Source: Nocardioides oceani
GTDB taxonomy: Bacteria; Actinomycetota; Actinomycetes; Propionibacteriales; Nocardioidaceae
Direction: 5' to 3'
NCBI RefSeq assembly: GCF_030412965.1
Contig: NZ_JAUHJQ010000004.1
Span: 15,459 to 79,458, forward strand
DNA length: 64,000 bases
Shown: positions 17,017 to 26,461 of the stretch, piece by piece
How the letters are laid out: every line of letters begins with the position of its first letter
Numbering within the stretch: the stretch's first letter is position 1
The notes under the pieces: model-generated
Databases searched by the model: none
The model's input: only the letters and a program-made list of their open reading frames with translations
Told to the model about the DNA's origin: nothing
Made by a program: the position numbers and the translations under genes

Positions 17017-18396
17017 GTGGCCGGGACCTTCGCCTCCTTCAACACCGGGCTCTCCGCGCTCCGCTACCAGCGCATCGCGATGGACGTCGCAGCGAACAAC
17101 ATCGCCAACGTCACCACCGACGGCTACGTACGTCGCCGGGCCGACGCCGTCTCGACCGGCGCCAGCGTGCAGGCCGCCGTGTGGTCACGCTCCGACGACA
17201 CCGCGGGCGGGGTCGCCCTGGGCAGCCTGGACCGGATGGTCGACCCGTTCCTCGACCAGCGCGCGCGACGCGAGCACGGCAAGCAGGCCTTCCTCGACAC
17301 CCGCGTCGCGGTGCTCGACCGGGTCGAGAGCGGCATCGGGGAGCCGGGCGCCAACGGCGTGGCCGCGGCGCTCGACGACTTCGCCGCGGCCTGGGAGGAC
17401 CTCGGCAACCATCCCGAGCGCGAGGCCTCGCGCAGCGCGGTGCTCGCCGCCGGCGCGACGCTCGCCGACGCGATCCACGTCCAGGCCGCGAACGTCACGA
17501 CCGAGATCGCCGACCAGGTCGAGCACGCCGCCGACCTCGCGGCGGAGATCGGCACGACCGCGGCCGGCCTGGCGGAGGTCAACCGCAGCCTCGCCGCGGC
17601 GCAGCTGGACGGCACCGACACCAACGACCTGCTCGACCGGCGCGACCAGCTCGCGGACCGGCTCTCCACGCTGACCGGCGGCCAGGCGAAGGTCCGCCCC
17701 GACGGCGGCATGGACGTGTCGGTCGACGGGGTCCCCCTCGTCGCCGGGAGCACCGCCGGCACCGTGGCCGTCGCCGGCAGCACCGGCGGGGCGCCGCTGA
17801 GCTTCGCGATCACCCTCGGGTCCACCACGACCCCGGTCCCGACGTCGTCCTGGGGCGGCGAGCTGGGCGCTGTCGCCGAGCTGGTCACCACGACCCTGCC
17901 GCAGCACCTCGCGGGGCTGGACGCCATGGCGGTCACGCTCGCCGACGCCGTGAACACCGCCCACCGGGCCGGCCACGGCCTCGACGGCAGCACCGGCCTG
18001 GACTACTTCGCCTACGACGTCGACGCCCCCGCCTCGAGCCTCGCCGTCGCCCTCACCTCCCCCGAGCAGCTCGGGGTCGCCCGGTTGGCCGGCACCTTCG
18101 ACGGCTCGAACGCCACGGCCGTCGGCCGCGAGGTGGCCGGCGCGGCCTCGGCGTACCAGCGTCTGGTCAACGGCTTCGGCAGCAGCGTCCAGTCCGCCAC
18201 ACGGCTGGCGAGCACCCAGCGCCTGGTCACCGCCCAGGTCGACGGCTCGCGCGAGCAGCTGACCGGCGTGAACCTGGACGAGGAGACGCTCAACCTGGTC
18301 GCCGCGCAGCGCGCCTACGAGGCGGCCGCCCGAGTGATCTCCACCGTCGACGCGGTCATCGACACCCTCATCAACCGCACGGGAGTGACCCGATGA
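17017..18396 (+). CDS. flgK: Hook-filament junction protein FlgK (HAP1)
   Basis: FlgK joins hook and filament. The 459-residue protein has the N-terminal signature SFNTGLSALRYQRIAMDVAANNIANVTTDGYVRR and the C-terminal helix GVNLDEETLNLVAAQRAYEAAARVISTVDAVIDTLIN. The middle has the family's DLLDRRDQLADRLSTLTGG motif. The GTG start at 17017 follows the flgN stop by one base, and AGGA lies upstream. Confidence 0.95.
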   Translation: MAGTFASFNTGLSALRYQRIAMDVAANNIANVTTDGYVRRRADAVSTGASVQAAVWSRSDDTAGGVALGSLDRMVDPFLDQRARREHGKQAFLDTRVAVLDRVESGIGEPGANGVAAALDDFAAAWEDLGNHPEREASRSAVLAAGATLADAIHVQAANVTTEIADQVEHAADLAAEIGTTAAGLAEVNRSLAAAQLDGTDTNDLLDRRDQLADRLSTLTGGQAKVRPDGGMDVSVDGVPLVAGSTAGTVAVAGSTGGAPLSFAITLGSTTTPVPTSSWGGELGAVAELVTTTLPQHLAGLDAMAVTLADAVNTAHRAGHGLDGSTGLDYFAYDVDAPASSLAVALTSPEQLGVARLAGTFDGSNATAVGREVAGAASAYQRLVNGFGSSVQSATRLASTQRLVTAQVDGSREQLTGVNLDEETLNLVAAQRAYEAAARVISTVDAVIDTLINRTGVTR

Positions 18397-19301
18397 CGAC
18401 GTTCCGGGTCACCCAGACCATGCTCGCGAACAGCTCGCTCCGGTCCCTGCAGGCGGGCCTCGGCCGGCTGGCGAGCGTCCAGGAGCAGCTCACCACGGGG
18501 CGGGTGCTCAACCGGCCCTCGGACTCCCCCACCGACACGACCAACGCGATGCGCATCCGCTCCTCGCTGACTCAGGCGGCGCAGCACGCGCGCAACGCCG
18601 ATGATGCCGAGGGGCGGCTGGCCCTCATCGACACGACGCTGGGCAGCATGACGACCCAGGTGCGGCGTGCCCGCGAGCTGGTGCTCCAGGGCGCCAACGC
18701 CGCGAGCGGCCCGGCGGCCCGCGAGGCGCTGGCCACCGAGATCGACCAGCTGCGCGAGAGCCTGCTCTCCGCGGCCAACACCCGGTACCTCGAGCGGCCG
18801 GTCTTCGGTGGCATCACCGCCGGAGGCAAGGCCTACACGGACGGAAGCGATCCCGCCGTGCCGGCCGGCACGTGGGTGGGCACCCCCGGAGTGGTCTCGC
18901 GCCAGGTCGGCACCGACGTCACGGTCCGCGTCGACCTCGCCGGTCCCGAGGTCTTCGGGTCGGGGCAGGACTCGCTCTTCGCCACGCTGGAGGCGGCCTC
19001 GACCGCGGTCATCGGCGGCGACCCGGCCGGCATGGACGCCGCCCTGACCGAGCTCGCCGCACACCTGGACAGGATCGGTTCGTCCCAGGCGGTGATCGGC
19101 GCCCGCCAGGCCCAGGTGGACCGGGCGGTCGTCGCGACCGGGGACGCGCAGCTGGCGCTGACCACGCGGCTATCCGACGTCGAGAACGTCGACCTGCCCC
19201 GTGCCCTCGTCGACCTCAAGCTCCAGGAGGTCGCCTACCAGGCGGCCCTCGGCGCCACGGCCCGGGCGACCCAGCCCAGCCTGCTCGACTTCCTCCGCTG
19301 A
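18393..19301 (+). CDS. flgL: Hook-filament junction protein FlgL (HAP3)
   Basis: FlgL is the second junction protein and is flagellin-like. The 302-residue product begins FRVTQTMLANSSLRSLQAGLGRLASVQEQLTTG and RPSDSPTDTTNAMRIRSSL. It ends with a flagellin-type helix: RLSDVENVDLPRALVDLKLQEVAYQAALGATARATQPSLLDFL. The ATG overlaps the flgK stop by 4 bases. Confidence 0.94.
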   Translation: MTTFRVTQTMLANSSLRSLQAGLGRLASVQEQLTTGRVLNRPSDSPTDTTNAMRIRSSLTQAAQHARNADDAEGRLALIDTTLGSMTTQVRRARELVLQGANAASGPAAREALATEIDQLRESLLSAANTRYLERPVFGGITAGGKAYTDGSDPAVPAGTWVGTPGVVSRQVGTDVTVRVDLAGPEVFGSGQDSLFATLEAASTAVIGGDPAGMDAALTELAAHLDRIGSSQAVIGARQAQVDRAVVATGDAQLALTTRLSDVENVDLPRALVDLKLQEVAYQAALGATARATQPSLLDFLR

Positions 19302-19321
19302 GCCCGTGGGAGGCTGCTGAC

Positions 19322-19708
19322 ATGTCCGACATCCCGGTGATCGAGATGGTGCACCCCCTGCCGGGCTTCCCCGGCGAGCGCCGCTTCACCCTCGTCGAGC
19401 TCGACGAGGACGGCGTGCTGTGCGCGCTGCGCTCGCTCGAGGACCCCGACCTGCGCTTCCTCGTGGCGCCGCCGGCGCCGTTCTTCCCCGACTACGCCCC
19501 AGTCGTCGACGACGCGACCGTCGCGGACCTCGCGATCACCTCCGCCGAGGAGGTCGTGGTGCTCCTTGTGCTCACGCCGGGCGGCTCGCTGCAGGAGACC
19601 ACCGCCAACCTGCGCGCACCGCTGGTGCTCAACACCAGCACGCGTCGCGCCTGCCAGGTGATCCTCGACGACGCCGCCCTGTCCGTGACCACCCCGCTCG
19701 TCGCGTAG
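19322..19708 (+). CDS. fliW: Flagellar assembly factor FliW
   Basis: FliW binds both flagellin and CsrA. When flagellin is exported, FliW is freed to antagonise CsrA and relieve repression of flagellin translation. The 128-residue product has the FliW pattern FPGERRFTLVELDED, FLVAPPAPFFPDYAPVVDD and TANLRAPLVLNTSTRRACQVIL. It is followed at once by csrA, the standard arrangement. GGGAGG precedes the ATG. Confidence 0.94.
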   Translation: MSDIPVIEMVHPLPGFPGERRFTLVELDEDGVLCALRSLEDPDLRFLVAPPAPFFPDYAPVVDDATVADLAITSAEEVVVLLVLTPGGSLQETTANLRAPLVLNTSTRRACQVILDDAALSVTTPLVA

Positions 19709-19711
19709 CCT
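19706..19711 (+). promoter_or_regulatory. Possible -10 for a leaderless csrA message
   Basis: TAGCCT overlaps the fliW stop codon and lies 6 bases before the csrA GTG. This is the TANNNT-N6/7-start spacing expected for leaderless actinobacterial mRNAs and would let csrA be made apart from the operon. Confidence 0.4.
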
Positions 19712-19717
19712 GCTGCC

Positions 19718-19951
19718 GTGCTGGTTCTGAGCCGTCGGGTCGGCGAGAGCGTCGTCATCGGCGACTCCGTGACCGTCACCGTCCTCGACGTCCGAGGTGA
19801 CGTCGTCCGGATCGGCATCGACGCGCCCCGCTCGGTGTCGGTCAACCGTGCCGAGCTGCTCGCGGAGCTCGAGTCGAGCAACAAGGCCGCCGCCTCGCCC
19901 GCCGACGAGACCGTCTCGGCGCTCGCCGAGCAGCTGCGCGGGCGGCGCTGA
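19718..19951 (+). CDS. csrA: Carbon storage / translational regulator CsrA
   Basis: CsrA is a small dimeric RNA-binding protein that represses translation by binding GGA motifs near ribosome sites. The 77-residue product starts [16 protein letters not shown] and has [19 protein letters not shown], with the conserved N-terminal Leu/Arg and the R in VNRAEL that contacts RNA. It carries a C-terminal extension of about 25 residues, as in FliW-controlled CsrA proteins. No ribosome site precedes the GTG, which fits a leaderless start. Confidence 0.95.
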   Translation: MLVLSRRVGESVVIGDSVTVTVLDVRGDVVRIGIDAPRSVSVNRAELLAELESSNKAAASPADETVSALAEQLRGRR

Positions 19952-19955
19952 CCCC

Positions 19956-19979
19956 GCTCCGCTGGTTGCGCAGCGGAGC
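19956..19979 (+). terminator. Hairpin after csrA
   Basis: An 8-bp stem (GCTCCGCT with AGCGGAGC) and an 8-base loop, 5 bases past the csrA stop, between convergent csrA and cheR. Confidence 0.5.
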
Positions 19980-19985
19980 CGCCCC

Positions 19986-20107
19986 GCTGGTTGAGCAGCG
20001 AAGGCCCCCAGGCCTGAGCGGGTCGAAACCCCCGCAACCGTCGCAGGAACGCAACCCCAGTCACCGGGTCTCGACACGGCTCGCTGGCGCTCGCCTGCTC
20101 AACCAGC
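19986..20107. repeat. Interspersed palindrome-bounded repeat element
   Basis: A 122-bp element bounded by the 13-bp inverted repeat GCTGGTTGAGCAG / CTGCTCAACCAGC, with an inner CACCGGGTCTCGACACGGC block. Related sequence occurs at 35057-35242 and, degraded, at 44505-44560. All three lie at gene 3' ends. Confidence 0.7.
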
Positions 20108-20126
20108 AGGACGGCGTCCCCGCTGG

Positions 20127-20963
20127 TCAGGCGACGCCGCTGCGGACCACCGGACGCGGCCGGTAGATCGAGGACCGCCCGGCGGGGACCCGCTCCCAGG
20201 CGTCGTCGACGCCCGTGGTCATCTCCGCTGCGCCGAGGAACAGGTAGCCGTCGGGCGCGAGCACCTGCCGGACCCGGCGCAGGATGTCGCGCTTGGTCGC
20301 CAGGTCGAAGTAGATGAGCACGTTGCGCAGCATGACCACGTCGAAGGTCCCCATCGGCGGGAACGGGCGCACCAGGTTCAGGGTCCGGAAGCTCACCCGC
20401 GCCGCGATCTGCGGGTCCACCCGCCACCCGACGCCGGCCCGCTGGAAGTACCGCACCAGCGTCGTCGCCGGGAGCCCGCGGTTGACCTCCAGCTGGGAGT
20501 ACTCCCCCGTCCGCGCGCGCTGCACCATCTCCTCGGACAGGTCGGTGGCGACGATCTCGACGCGGTGCCCGGCGACCGCCGGGCTGTCCTGCACGACCAT
20601 GGACACGCTGTAGGGCTCCTGGCCGCTGGAGCACGCCGCGCACCACACCCGGATCGGCCGGCCGGGACGACGCCCGGCCAGCTCGGGGAGCACCAGCTGC
20701 TGCAGCGCGGTGAACGGCTCGGAGTCGCGGAACCACGACGTCTCGTTGGTGGTGAGCGCCTCGACCACCGCCCGCACCGCCGACGCCGTACGCCGCCGCT
20801 CGAGGTCGGCGACGTAGGCGTCGACGTCCGCGTGGCCGCCCGCGCGAGCCAGCGGCAGCAGCCGCGACTCCACGAGGTACTCCTTGCCCGCGGGCAGCAC
20901 GATCGCGCTCTCGGCGCGGACCAGATCGGCGACGAAGGTGAAGGTGCGGGGACTGATGCTCAT
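20127..20963 (-). CDS. cheR: Chemoreceptor methyltransferase CheR
   Basis: CheR methylates glutamates of chemoreceptors using S-adenosylmethionine, setting adaptation. The 278-residue product has an N-terminal helical domain (LVRAESAIVLPAGKEYLVESRLLPL) and the methyltransferase domain with VEALTTNETSWFRD, VWCAACSSGQEPYSVSM, IVATDLSEEMVQRA and FDVVMLRNVLIYFD. Standard length and order. The ATG at 20963 overlaps the cheB stop by 4 bases. Confidence 0.96.
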   Translation of the reverse strand: MSISPRTFTFVADLVRAESAIVLPAGKEYLVESRLLPLARAGGHADVDAYVADLERRRTASAVRAVVEALTTNETSWFRDSEPFTALQQLVLPELAGRRPGRPIRVWCAACSSGQEPYSVSMVVQDSPAVAGHRVEIVATDLSEEMVQRARTGEYSQLEVNRGLPATTLVRYFQRAGVGWRVDPQIAARVSFRTLNLVRPFPPMGTFDVVMLRNVLIYFDLATKRDILRRVRQVLAPDGYLFLGAAEMTTGVDDAWERVPAGRSSIYRPRPVVRSGVA

Positions 20964-22066
20964 CGGTGGGCTCCTGCGGCGGGGACGGCGGCGCGCCGGG
21001 GCGAGAGCCTGCGCACCAGCTCGGGGGCGATGTCGGTGAGGGGCAGGACCTGCTCGGCGAGGCCGGCACCCGCGATCGCGCCCGGCATGCCCCACACCAC
21101 GGAGCTGGCCTGGTCCTGGGCGAGCACGCTCCCGCCGGCGTCGACGAGGAGCTGGGCGCCGCGGCAGCCGTCCTGGCCCATGCCCGTCAGGACGACGCCG
21201 AGGGCCGCTCCCCCGACCGCCTCGACGGCCGACCGGAACAGCACGTCGACCGCCGGGCGGCAGTAGTTCTCGGGCGGCTCCTGCGAGAGCCTCGCCGTCA
21301 GCCGGCCGGGCCGGCCGGTCACGTGGAGGTGCTGGTCCCCGGGGGCGATGGTCACCGTCCCCGGCAGCAGCGGCTGGCCGTGCTCGGCCTCCACCACGCG
21401 CGCCGCGACGTTGCGGTCGAGCCGCGCCGCGAGCTGCCGGGTGAACAGCGGGGGCATGTGCTGGACGACCACCACGGGCACCGGCAACGGGGGCAGCGCC
21501 GCGAGCAGCGCTCCCAGCGCCTCGGGACCGCCGGTCGAGCTCCCCACGAGGACCACGCGGTGCCCACCGACCGGCGCCGGCCGCGGCGGCCGCAGGGCGG
21601 TCGGAGGGGCCTCGCGCGTCGGGACCACGGGAGGCGCGGTGGCGCCGAGGCGGGCGGCACGGTGGTGCGGCACCAGCGACTTGATGCGCGGGATGAGGGC
21701 GTCGCGGACCTGTTCCATGGACCGGCCCACGCTGCCGACGTTCGCCGGCTTGGCGACGTAGTCCGACGCGCCCGCGGCGAGGGCGTCGAGCGTCGCGACG
21801 GCGCCCCGCTCGGTGAGGGTGCTGAACATGATGACCGGCACCCTGTTGCCGGTGGCGCGGATGCGGCGCACCGCCTCGATGCCGTCGACCTCTGGCATCT
21901 CGATGTCCATGGTGACCAGGTCGGGACCGAGCGCGGCCACCTTCTCGACGCCGGCGCGGCCGTTGACGGCGGTGCCGACGACCTCGATGTCGGGATCGGC
22001 GGCCAGCAGGTCGCTCACCAGCCGGCGGATCACGACGGAGTCGTCGACGACCAGCACCTTGATCAC
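20960..22066 (-). CDS. cheB: Chemotaxis response regulator methylesterase CheB
   Basis: CheB removes methyl groups from (and deamidates) chemoreceptors. The 368-residue product has a receiver domain at residues 1-120 (VLVVDDS, phospho-acceptor Asp54 in LVTMDIEMPEVDG, VAKPANVGS), a proline-rich linker, and a methylesterase domain with the catalytic Ser in VLVGSSTGGPEAL, His in VVVQHMPPLFT and Asp in LTGMGQDGCRGA. I use the GTG at 22066, with AAAGGAG upstream, because the receiver starts there. A sigma-28-type promoter lies about 50 bases upstream. Confidence 0.95.
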   Translation of the reverse strand: MIKVLVVDDSVVIRRLVSDLLAADPDIEVVGTAVNGRAGVEKVAALGPDLVTMDIEMPEVDGIEAVRRIRATGNRVPVIMFSTLTERGAVATLDALAAGASDYVAKPANVGSVGRSMEQVRDALIPRIKSLVPHHRAARLGATAPPVVPTREAPPTALRPPRPAPVGGHRVVLVGSSTGGPEALGALLAALPPLPVPVVVVQHMPPLFTRQLAARLDRNVAARVVEAEHGQPLLPGTVTIAPGDQHLHVTGRPGRLTARLSQEPPENYCRPAVDVLFRSAVEAVGGAALGVVLTGMGQDGCRGAQLLVDAGGSVLAQDQASSVVWGMPGAIAGAGLAEQVLPLTDIAPELVRRLSPRRAAVPAAGAHR

Positions 22067-22114
22067 GTTGCCACCGCTCCTTTGCCCGGTCCGGCCGTCG
22101 GCGGGTCCGCCCCA

Positions 22115-22141
22115 CCATCGGCAGCCGGCGTGCGGACCTGA
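22115..22141 (-). promoter_or_regulatory. Sigma-28-type promoter of cheB-cheR
   Basis: Minus strand: TCAG, 15 bases, GCCGATGG. It lies between the stop of the upstream unknown gene and cheB. Confidence 0.8.
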
Positions 22142-22146
22142 GGTCG

Positions 22147-23001
22147 CTAGCGGATCGCGCGCTCCACGTCCTGCCAGGGTCCGAGCAGCACCTCGGCGTC
22201 CGCTTCGTCGAGCAGGTCGACGGCGGCGAGCGCCTGCACCGTGCCCGACACCGCGTTCCAGACGCCGTACGCCGCGTCGCGCTCGGTCAGGCCGCCGCGC
22301 CCGAAGGCGACGGCCGCGGCGAGCTGGGCGTCGGCGGCGACCCGGAGCCGGTCGGTGACGGTGAGCACCCAGGTGGCGCGGTGCATGGCCGGCGCCCACA
22401 GCGCGGGCCGTGACCGGTGGCGGTCGACCACCTCGCGCCAAGCGCGCCGCGCGGCGTCGTCGCTCGATGCGAGGGCGCCGAGGACGTCATCGACCACCGG
22501 CAGCCCGACCGCGACCGTGTGGTCGCGGATGGTGACGCCCGATCGGAGCAGCGCCGTCACCATCGAGCGCCGTTGCTGCGGGGCCAGGTCCTCCTCGAGG
22601 TAGCAGGCGAGCGCGGCGTCGGCGAGCACGTCGGCGGCCTCGGACGCCGCCGGGTCCTGGACCGCGAGGTCGCCGCTGCGCACCCAGGTCCGCTCGAGCG
22701 CGTCGTGGCGCAGGAACCGCTCGAGCGCAGCGGCGTCGCCGAGCAGGGACGTCTCCAGACTGCGCAGCGCGATCCCGTCCCGGGCGAGCTCGCCGGCGGT
22801 GCGCGTGCGTCCGGCCGGGACCGGCACGGCCCCGGCCCACCGGGCACGCGCCGGGTCGCCGGGGTGCTGTTCGGCGAGCGCGGCGAGGTCGGTCCCGGTG
22901 CACGTCAGCGCCGTGCGCAGGACCGCCGCGGCGCGAGCCCCGCCCGGCAGTCGGACCAGGTCGAAGCCGAGCGCCGACATGCCCACCAGGGTGTACGGCA
23001 C
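22147..23001 (-). CDS. Unknown protein between cheB and a chemoreceptor
   Basis: A 284-residue soluble Ala/Leu-rich protein that I do not recognise. It has no signal peptide, membrane helix or obvious catalytic motif. Segments such as LVRLPGGARAAAVLRTAL and LSALETSLLGD-type helices suggest an all-alpha fold. The GTG at 23001 has GGAGG about 7 bases upstream; an internal ATG at 22980 is possible. It lies within the chemotaxis block on the same strand but is separated from the upstream receptor gene by a terminator and from cheB by a promoter, so it forms its own unit. Its link to motility is positional only. Confidence 0.6.
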   Translation of the reverse strand: MPYTLVGMSALGFDLVRLPGGARAAAVLRTALTCTGTDLAALAEQHPGDPARARWAGAVPVPAGRTRTAGELARDGIALRSLETSLLGDAAALERFLRHDALERTWVRSGDLAVQDPAASEAADVLADAALACYLEEDLAPQQRRSMVTALLRSGVTIRDHTVAVGLPVVDDVLGALASSDDAARRAWREVVDRHRSRPALWAPAMHRATWVLTVTDRLRVAADAQLAAAVAFGRGGLTERDAAYGVWNAVSGTVQALAAVDLLDEADAEVLLGPWQDVERAIR

Positions 23002-23126
23002 CTCTCCGCCTCCTCGTCACGCCGACGTCCTCGAGCGCCCCGGTACCCGTACCTGCGAGCCTCGGACGGCCACGTCCCACGCGGGGCACGGGCCGCACAG
23101 ACGCACGGGCCGCAGGAACGCACCGC

Positions 23127-23156
23127 GGCCGGCCGGACCCCATGGTCCGGCCGGCC
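23127..23156 (-). terminator. Hairpin terminator after the chemoreceptor genes
   Basis: A 13-bp perfect inverted repeat (GGCCGGCCGGACC and complement) with a CCAT loop, about 45 bases past the stop of the chemoreceptor gene. Confidence 0.75.
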
Positions 23157-23200
23157 CGTGCTCGTGCCCCGTTCCGCTGGCGGAGCGGGCCTGCCGCTGC

Positions 23201-24823
23201 TCAGGCCTTGAAGTAGGCCACCGACCCCCGGAGCTCGGCGGCCATGCGGGAGAGCTCGTCGACGGCCACGCGGGACTGGTTCATCGCCTCGGTCGTCGAG
23301 ACCGCCGCCTGGGAGACGCCGGCGATGTTGCTGGCGATCTCGTTGCCACCCGTCGCAGCCTCCGCCACGTTGCGCGACATCTCGTTCGTCGTCGCCGTCT
23401 GCTCCTCCACCGCCGAGGCGATCGTCAGCTGGTAGTCGTTGATCGAGGTGATGATCGACGCGATCTCACCGATCGCCTCCACCGCACCACCGGTGTCACC
23501 CTGGATCGCCTCCACCCGACGAGCGATGTCCTCGGTCGCCCGCGCCGTCTCCTGCGCCAGCTCCTTCACCTCGTTCGCCACCACCGCGAACCCCTTGCCC
23601 GCCTCACCCGCACGAGCCGCCTCGATCGTCGCGTTCAACGCCAACAGGTTCGTCTGCTCCGCGATCGAGGTGATCACCTTCACCACGTTCCCGATCTCCT
23701 GGCTCGACGTCCCCAGCTTCGCCACCGTCTCGTTCGTCAGCTCCACCGTCGACACCGCCTGCGACGCCACCCGAGCAGCCTCGTTCGCCGACTGCGCGAT
23801 CTCCCGGATCGAAGCACCCATCTGCTCCGCACCCGCCGCCACCGTCGACACGTTCCGCGACACCTCCTCCGCAGCACCCGACACCACACCCGCCTGCACC
23901 GACGTCTCCTCCGCACCCGCAGCGATCTGCTGCGCGGAGGCCGACAGCTGCTCCGAGGCGGCCGCGACCGCGTCGGCCGACCCGCTGATCGAGGCCATCA
24001 GCTCGCGCAGCTTGGCTGTCGCGGCGTCCATCCCGGTCGCCATCTGGCCGAGCTCGTCGCGGCTCGACACCTCCGCGCGGCGGGTCAGGTCGCCCGCGGC
24101 CACGGCGTCGATGACCGCCTTCACGCGGCTGGTGTTGCGAGCCACGCCCCGGGCGACGGCCCACCCCAGCGCGAGCGCGAGCGCCACGCCGAGGAGCAGC
24201 ACGACGACCATGGTCGTGCGAGTGGAGGCGTAGGAGTCCTCGACGGCCGCGACCGCGTCCGCCCCGGAGGACCGCTCGTGCTGCAGGAGCGACTCGACCG
24301 CCCCGCCCATCCGGTCGGTCAGGGGGCTGACCCGCCGCTCGTTCACGGCCGACCAGGCCTCGACCCGACCGGCCAGCGCCAGCGCGGCCATGTCGGTCGT
24401 CTGGATCTCGATGTACTCCTCCGAGGCGGTCGCGAGGTCCTCGAAGGCCGGTCGCAGCTCGGCGTCGACCCCGGTGGCGTCGTACGCCTCGATAGCCGTG
24501 CGCAGCTCGTCGTACGCCGCCGCGAGCTCCTCGAGTGCGGCCTGCTTGTCGGCCCGGGATGTCTTGATGATCGTGTCCCGGGCGCGCAGCCGCATGTCCC
24601 CGATCGCGATCTGCATGTCGGCGGCGGTGTCGACGCCGACCAGGTTCTCCGCGTAGAGCTCGCGGGCGTCGTCGGTGGTCGACCCCAGCGAGCGGATCCC
24701 GTTGACCCCGACCACGGTGGCCACCAAGGCGGCGACCGTGACGGCGGCGAGGATCTTGACGCGGATGGGAAGGTCGGCGAACCGCTGCACCGGGGAGCGG
24801 CGGGTCACGGGCGTGCTGGTCAT
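23201..24823 (-). CDS. Methyl-accepting chemotaxis protein
   Basis: A 540-residue membrane chemoreceptor. Transmembrane helix 1 lies at about residues 24-44 ([17 protein letters not shown]). A periplasmic four-helix-bundle sensor covers about 45-200, transmembrane helix 2 about 205-226 ([19 protein letters not shown]), then HAMP, then the signalling domain with the hairpin tip [37 protein letters not shown]. The signalling domain is encoded by DNA identical to that in the next receptor gene. The ligand is unknown. It lies 48 bases after the other receptor and is probably co-transcribed with it. Confidence 0.94.
   Translation of the reverse strand: MTSTPVTRRSPVQRFADLPIRVKILAAVTVAALVATVVGVNGIRSLGSTTDDARELYAENLVGVDTAADMQIAIGDMRLRARDTIIKTSRADKQAALEELAAAYDELRTAIEAYDATGVDAELRPAFEDLATASEEYIEIQTTDMAALALAGRVEAWSAVNERRVSPLTDRMGGAVESLLQHERSSGADAVAAVEDSYASTRTTMVVVLLLGVALALALGWAVARGVARNTSRVKAVIDAVAAGDLTRRAEVSSRDELGQMATGMDAATAKLRELMASISGSADAVAAASEQLSASAQQIAAGAEETSVQAGVVSGAAEEVSRNVSTVAAGAEQMGASIREIAQSANEAARVASQAVSTVELTNETVAKLGTSSQEIGNVVKVITSIAEQTNLLALNATIEAARAGEAGKGFAVVANEVKELAQETARATEDIARRVEAIQGDTGGAVEAIGEIASIITSINDYQLTIASAVEEQTATTNEMSRNVAEAATGGNEIASNIAGVSQAAVSTTEAMNQSRVAVDELSRMAAELRGSVAYFKA
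23316..23934 (-). repeat. 619-bp direct repeat, copy 1 (chemoreceptor signalling domain)
   Basis: By eye identical, base for base, to 24990-25608 (offset 1674). Codons here end mostly in G (GTG, GCG, ACG, TCG, GGT) while surrounding genes prefer C endings. Confidence 0.85.
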
Positions 24824-24871
24824 GCGGGTGCTCCTGTCAGGGGGGCGAGGGGATTCGGTGGGAGGTCCCGG

Positions 24872-26440
24872 TCAGCGGACGGTGAAGCGCGAGACCTCGT
24901 CCCGCAGCGCGCCGGCGAGCTGGGCGATCTCGCTCACGGCGGCGTGCGCCTGGGACACCGCCTGGGTGGTGGACTCGGCGCCGGCGGCCACGCCGGCGAT
25001 GTTGCTGGCGATCTCGTTGCCACCCGTCGCAGCCTCCGCCACGTTGCGCGACATCTCGTTCGTCGTCGCCGTCTGCTCCTCCACCGCCGAGGCGATCGTC
25101 AGCTGGTAGTCGTTGATCGAGGTGATGATCGACGCGATCTCACCGATCGCCTCCACCGCACCACCGGTGTCACCCTGGATCGCCTCCACCCGACGAGCGA
25201 TGTCCTCGGTCGCCCGCGCCGTCTCCTGCGCCAGCTCCTTCACCTCGTTCGCCACCACCGCGAACCCCTTGCCCGCCTCACCCGCACGAGCCGCCTCGAT
25301 CGTCGCGTTCAACGCCAACAGGTTCGTCTGCTCCGCGATCGAGGTGATCACCTTCACCACGTTCCCGATCTCCTGGCTCGACGTCCCCAGCTTCGCCACC
25401 GTCTCGTTCGTCAGCTCCACCGTCGACACCGCCTGCGACGCCACCCGAGCAGCCTCGTTCGCCGACTGCGCGATCTCCCGGATCGAAGCACCCATCTGCT
25501 CCGCACCCGCCGCCACCGTCGACACGTTCCGCGACACCTCCTCCGCAGCACCCGACACCACACCCGCCTGCACCGACGTCTCCTCCGCACCCGCAGCGAT
25601 CTGCTGCGAGCCGGCGGAGAGCTCCTCGGCCGCACCGGCCACGGCCTGGGCGGACTCGCCCACTGCCGTCACGATCTGGGCGACGGAGCCGATCGAGGCG
25701 TTCAGCGCCTGCTCGAGCTGGCCCAGCTCTGCGGTGGAGACCTCGTCGACGCGGCGCGTCAGGTCGCCGCCCGCGAGGGCCTGCAGCACGTCGATGCCCC
25801 GGCGCAGCGGCCGGGTGATGGAGCGGGCGATGAGGAACGCCAGCCCGCCGAGGACGAGCATGCCGAGCACGGCCACCAGGACGATCCGGAGCATCATCGC
25901 GCTGCGGGCGTCGTCGACCTCGTTCGTCTTGGCCTCGGCGGCGAGGGTGAGGTCGTCGATCGCCGAGCCGAGGAGGTCGTCGACCGCGTCGTTCGCCTCC
26001 TGGATCTCCTCGACCCGCGCGAGCATCGCGGCCTGGTCCTCGACGGCTCCGTCCACGAACCGGGCGATGTCACGGCCGTAGGTGTCGAGGGACGCCCCGA
26101 ACGCCGCGACCTGCTCGGGCCTGACCTCGGCGGTGGTCGCCGGCAGCGAGGCGACCAGGGCCTCCATCGTGGCCACGTCGTCCTCGACGTCCTTGGCGAC
26201 CGATTGCGGACGCTCGGCGGTGAGGGACTTCAGCGCGTCGTACTTCAGCTCGCTGGAGCGGGTGTCGATGGCGTGCATGCCCGACCGGGTGTCCTCGAGG
26301 GCCGCGAGCTCCTCGCTGAGCCCGTCGACCTGCTGGAGGCCGTGGACGGCGACGCCGGTGATGACGACGGCGGTCGTGACGCCGATGCCGGCGATGGCGG
26401 CCAGGCGACGCCCGACCGACCAGGTGACGAGGTTCTTCAT
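24872..26440 (-). CDS. Methyl-accepting chemotaxis protein
   Basis: A 522-residue chemoreceptor with transmembrane helices near residues 13-33 and 193-213 ([20 protein letters not shown]). Between them is a four-helix-bundle type sensor unrelated in sequence to that of the neighbouring receptor. A HAMP domain ([22 protein letters not shown]) and the shared signalling domain follow. The sensor domains differ while the signalling modules are identical, so the two probably report different stimuli to the same CheA-CheW array. It lies just downstream of cheW. Confidence 0.94.
   Translation of the reverse strand: MKNLVTWSVGRRLAAIAGIGVTTAVVITGVAVHGLQQVDGLSEELAALEDTRSGMHAIDTRSSELKYDALKSLTAERPQSVAKDVEDDVATMEALVASLPATTAEVRPEQVAAFGASLDTYGRDIARFVDGAVEDQAAMLARVEEIQEANDAVDDLLGSAIDDLTLAAEAKTNEVDDARSAMMLRIVLVAVLGMLVLGGLAFLIARSITRPLRRGIDVLQALAGGDLTRRVDEVSTAELGQLEQALNASIGSVAQIVTAVGESAQAVAGAAEELSAGSQQIAAGAEETSVQAGVVSGAAEEVSRNVSTVAAGAEQMGASIREIAQSANEAARVASQAVSTVELTNETVAKLGTSSQEIGNVVKVITSIAEQTNLLALNATIEAARAGEAGKGFAVVANEVKELAQETARATEDIARRVEAIQGDTGGAVEAIGEIASIITSINDYQLTIASAVEEQTATTNEMSRNVAEAATGGNEIASNIAGVAAGAESTTQAVSQAHAAVSEIAQLAGALRDEVSRFTVR
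24990..25608 (-). repeat. 619-bp direct repeat, copy 2 (chemoreceptor signalling domain)
   Basis: Partner of the copy at 23316-23934. Sequence diverges abruptly at both ends, at the HAMP-proximal and C-terminal borders of the signalling domain, as expected after recent gene conversion. Confidence 0.85.
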
Positions 26441-26461
26441 GATGGGTTCTCCCGGTGGGTG

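Noticed and set aside
23316-25608. Insertion sequence or composite element
   Set aside because: The repeated block is in-frame receptor coding sequence with no transposase or terminal inverted repeats.
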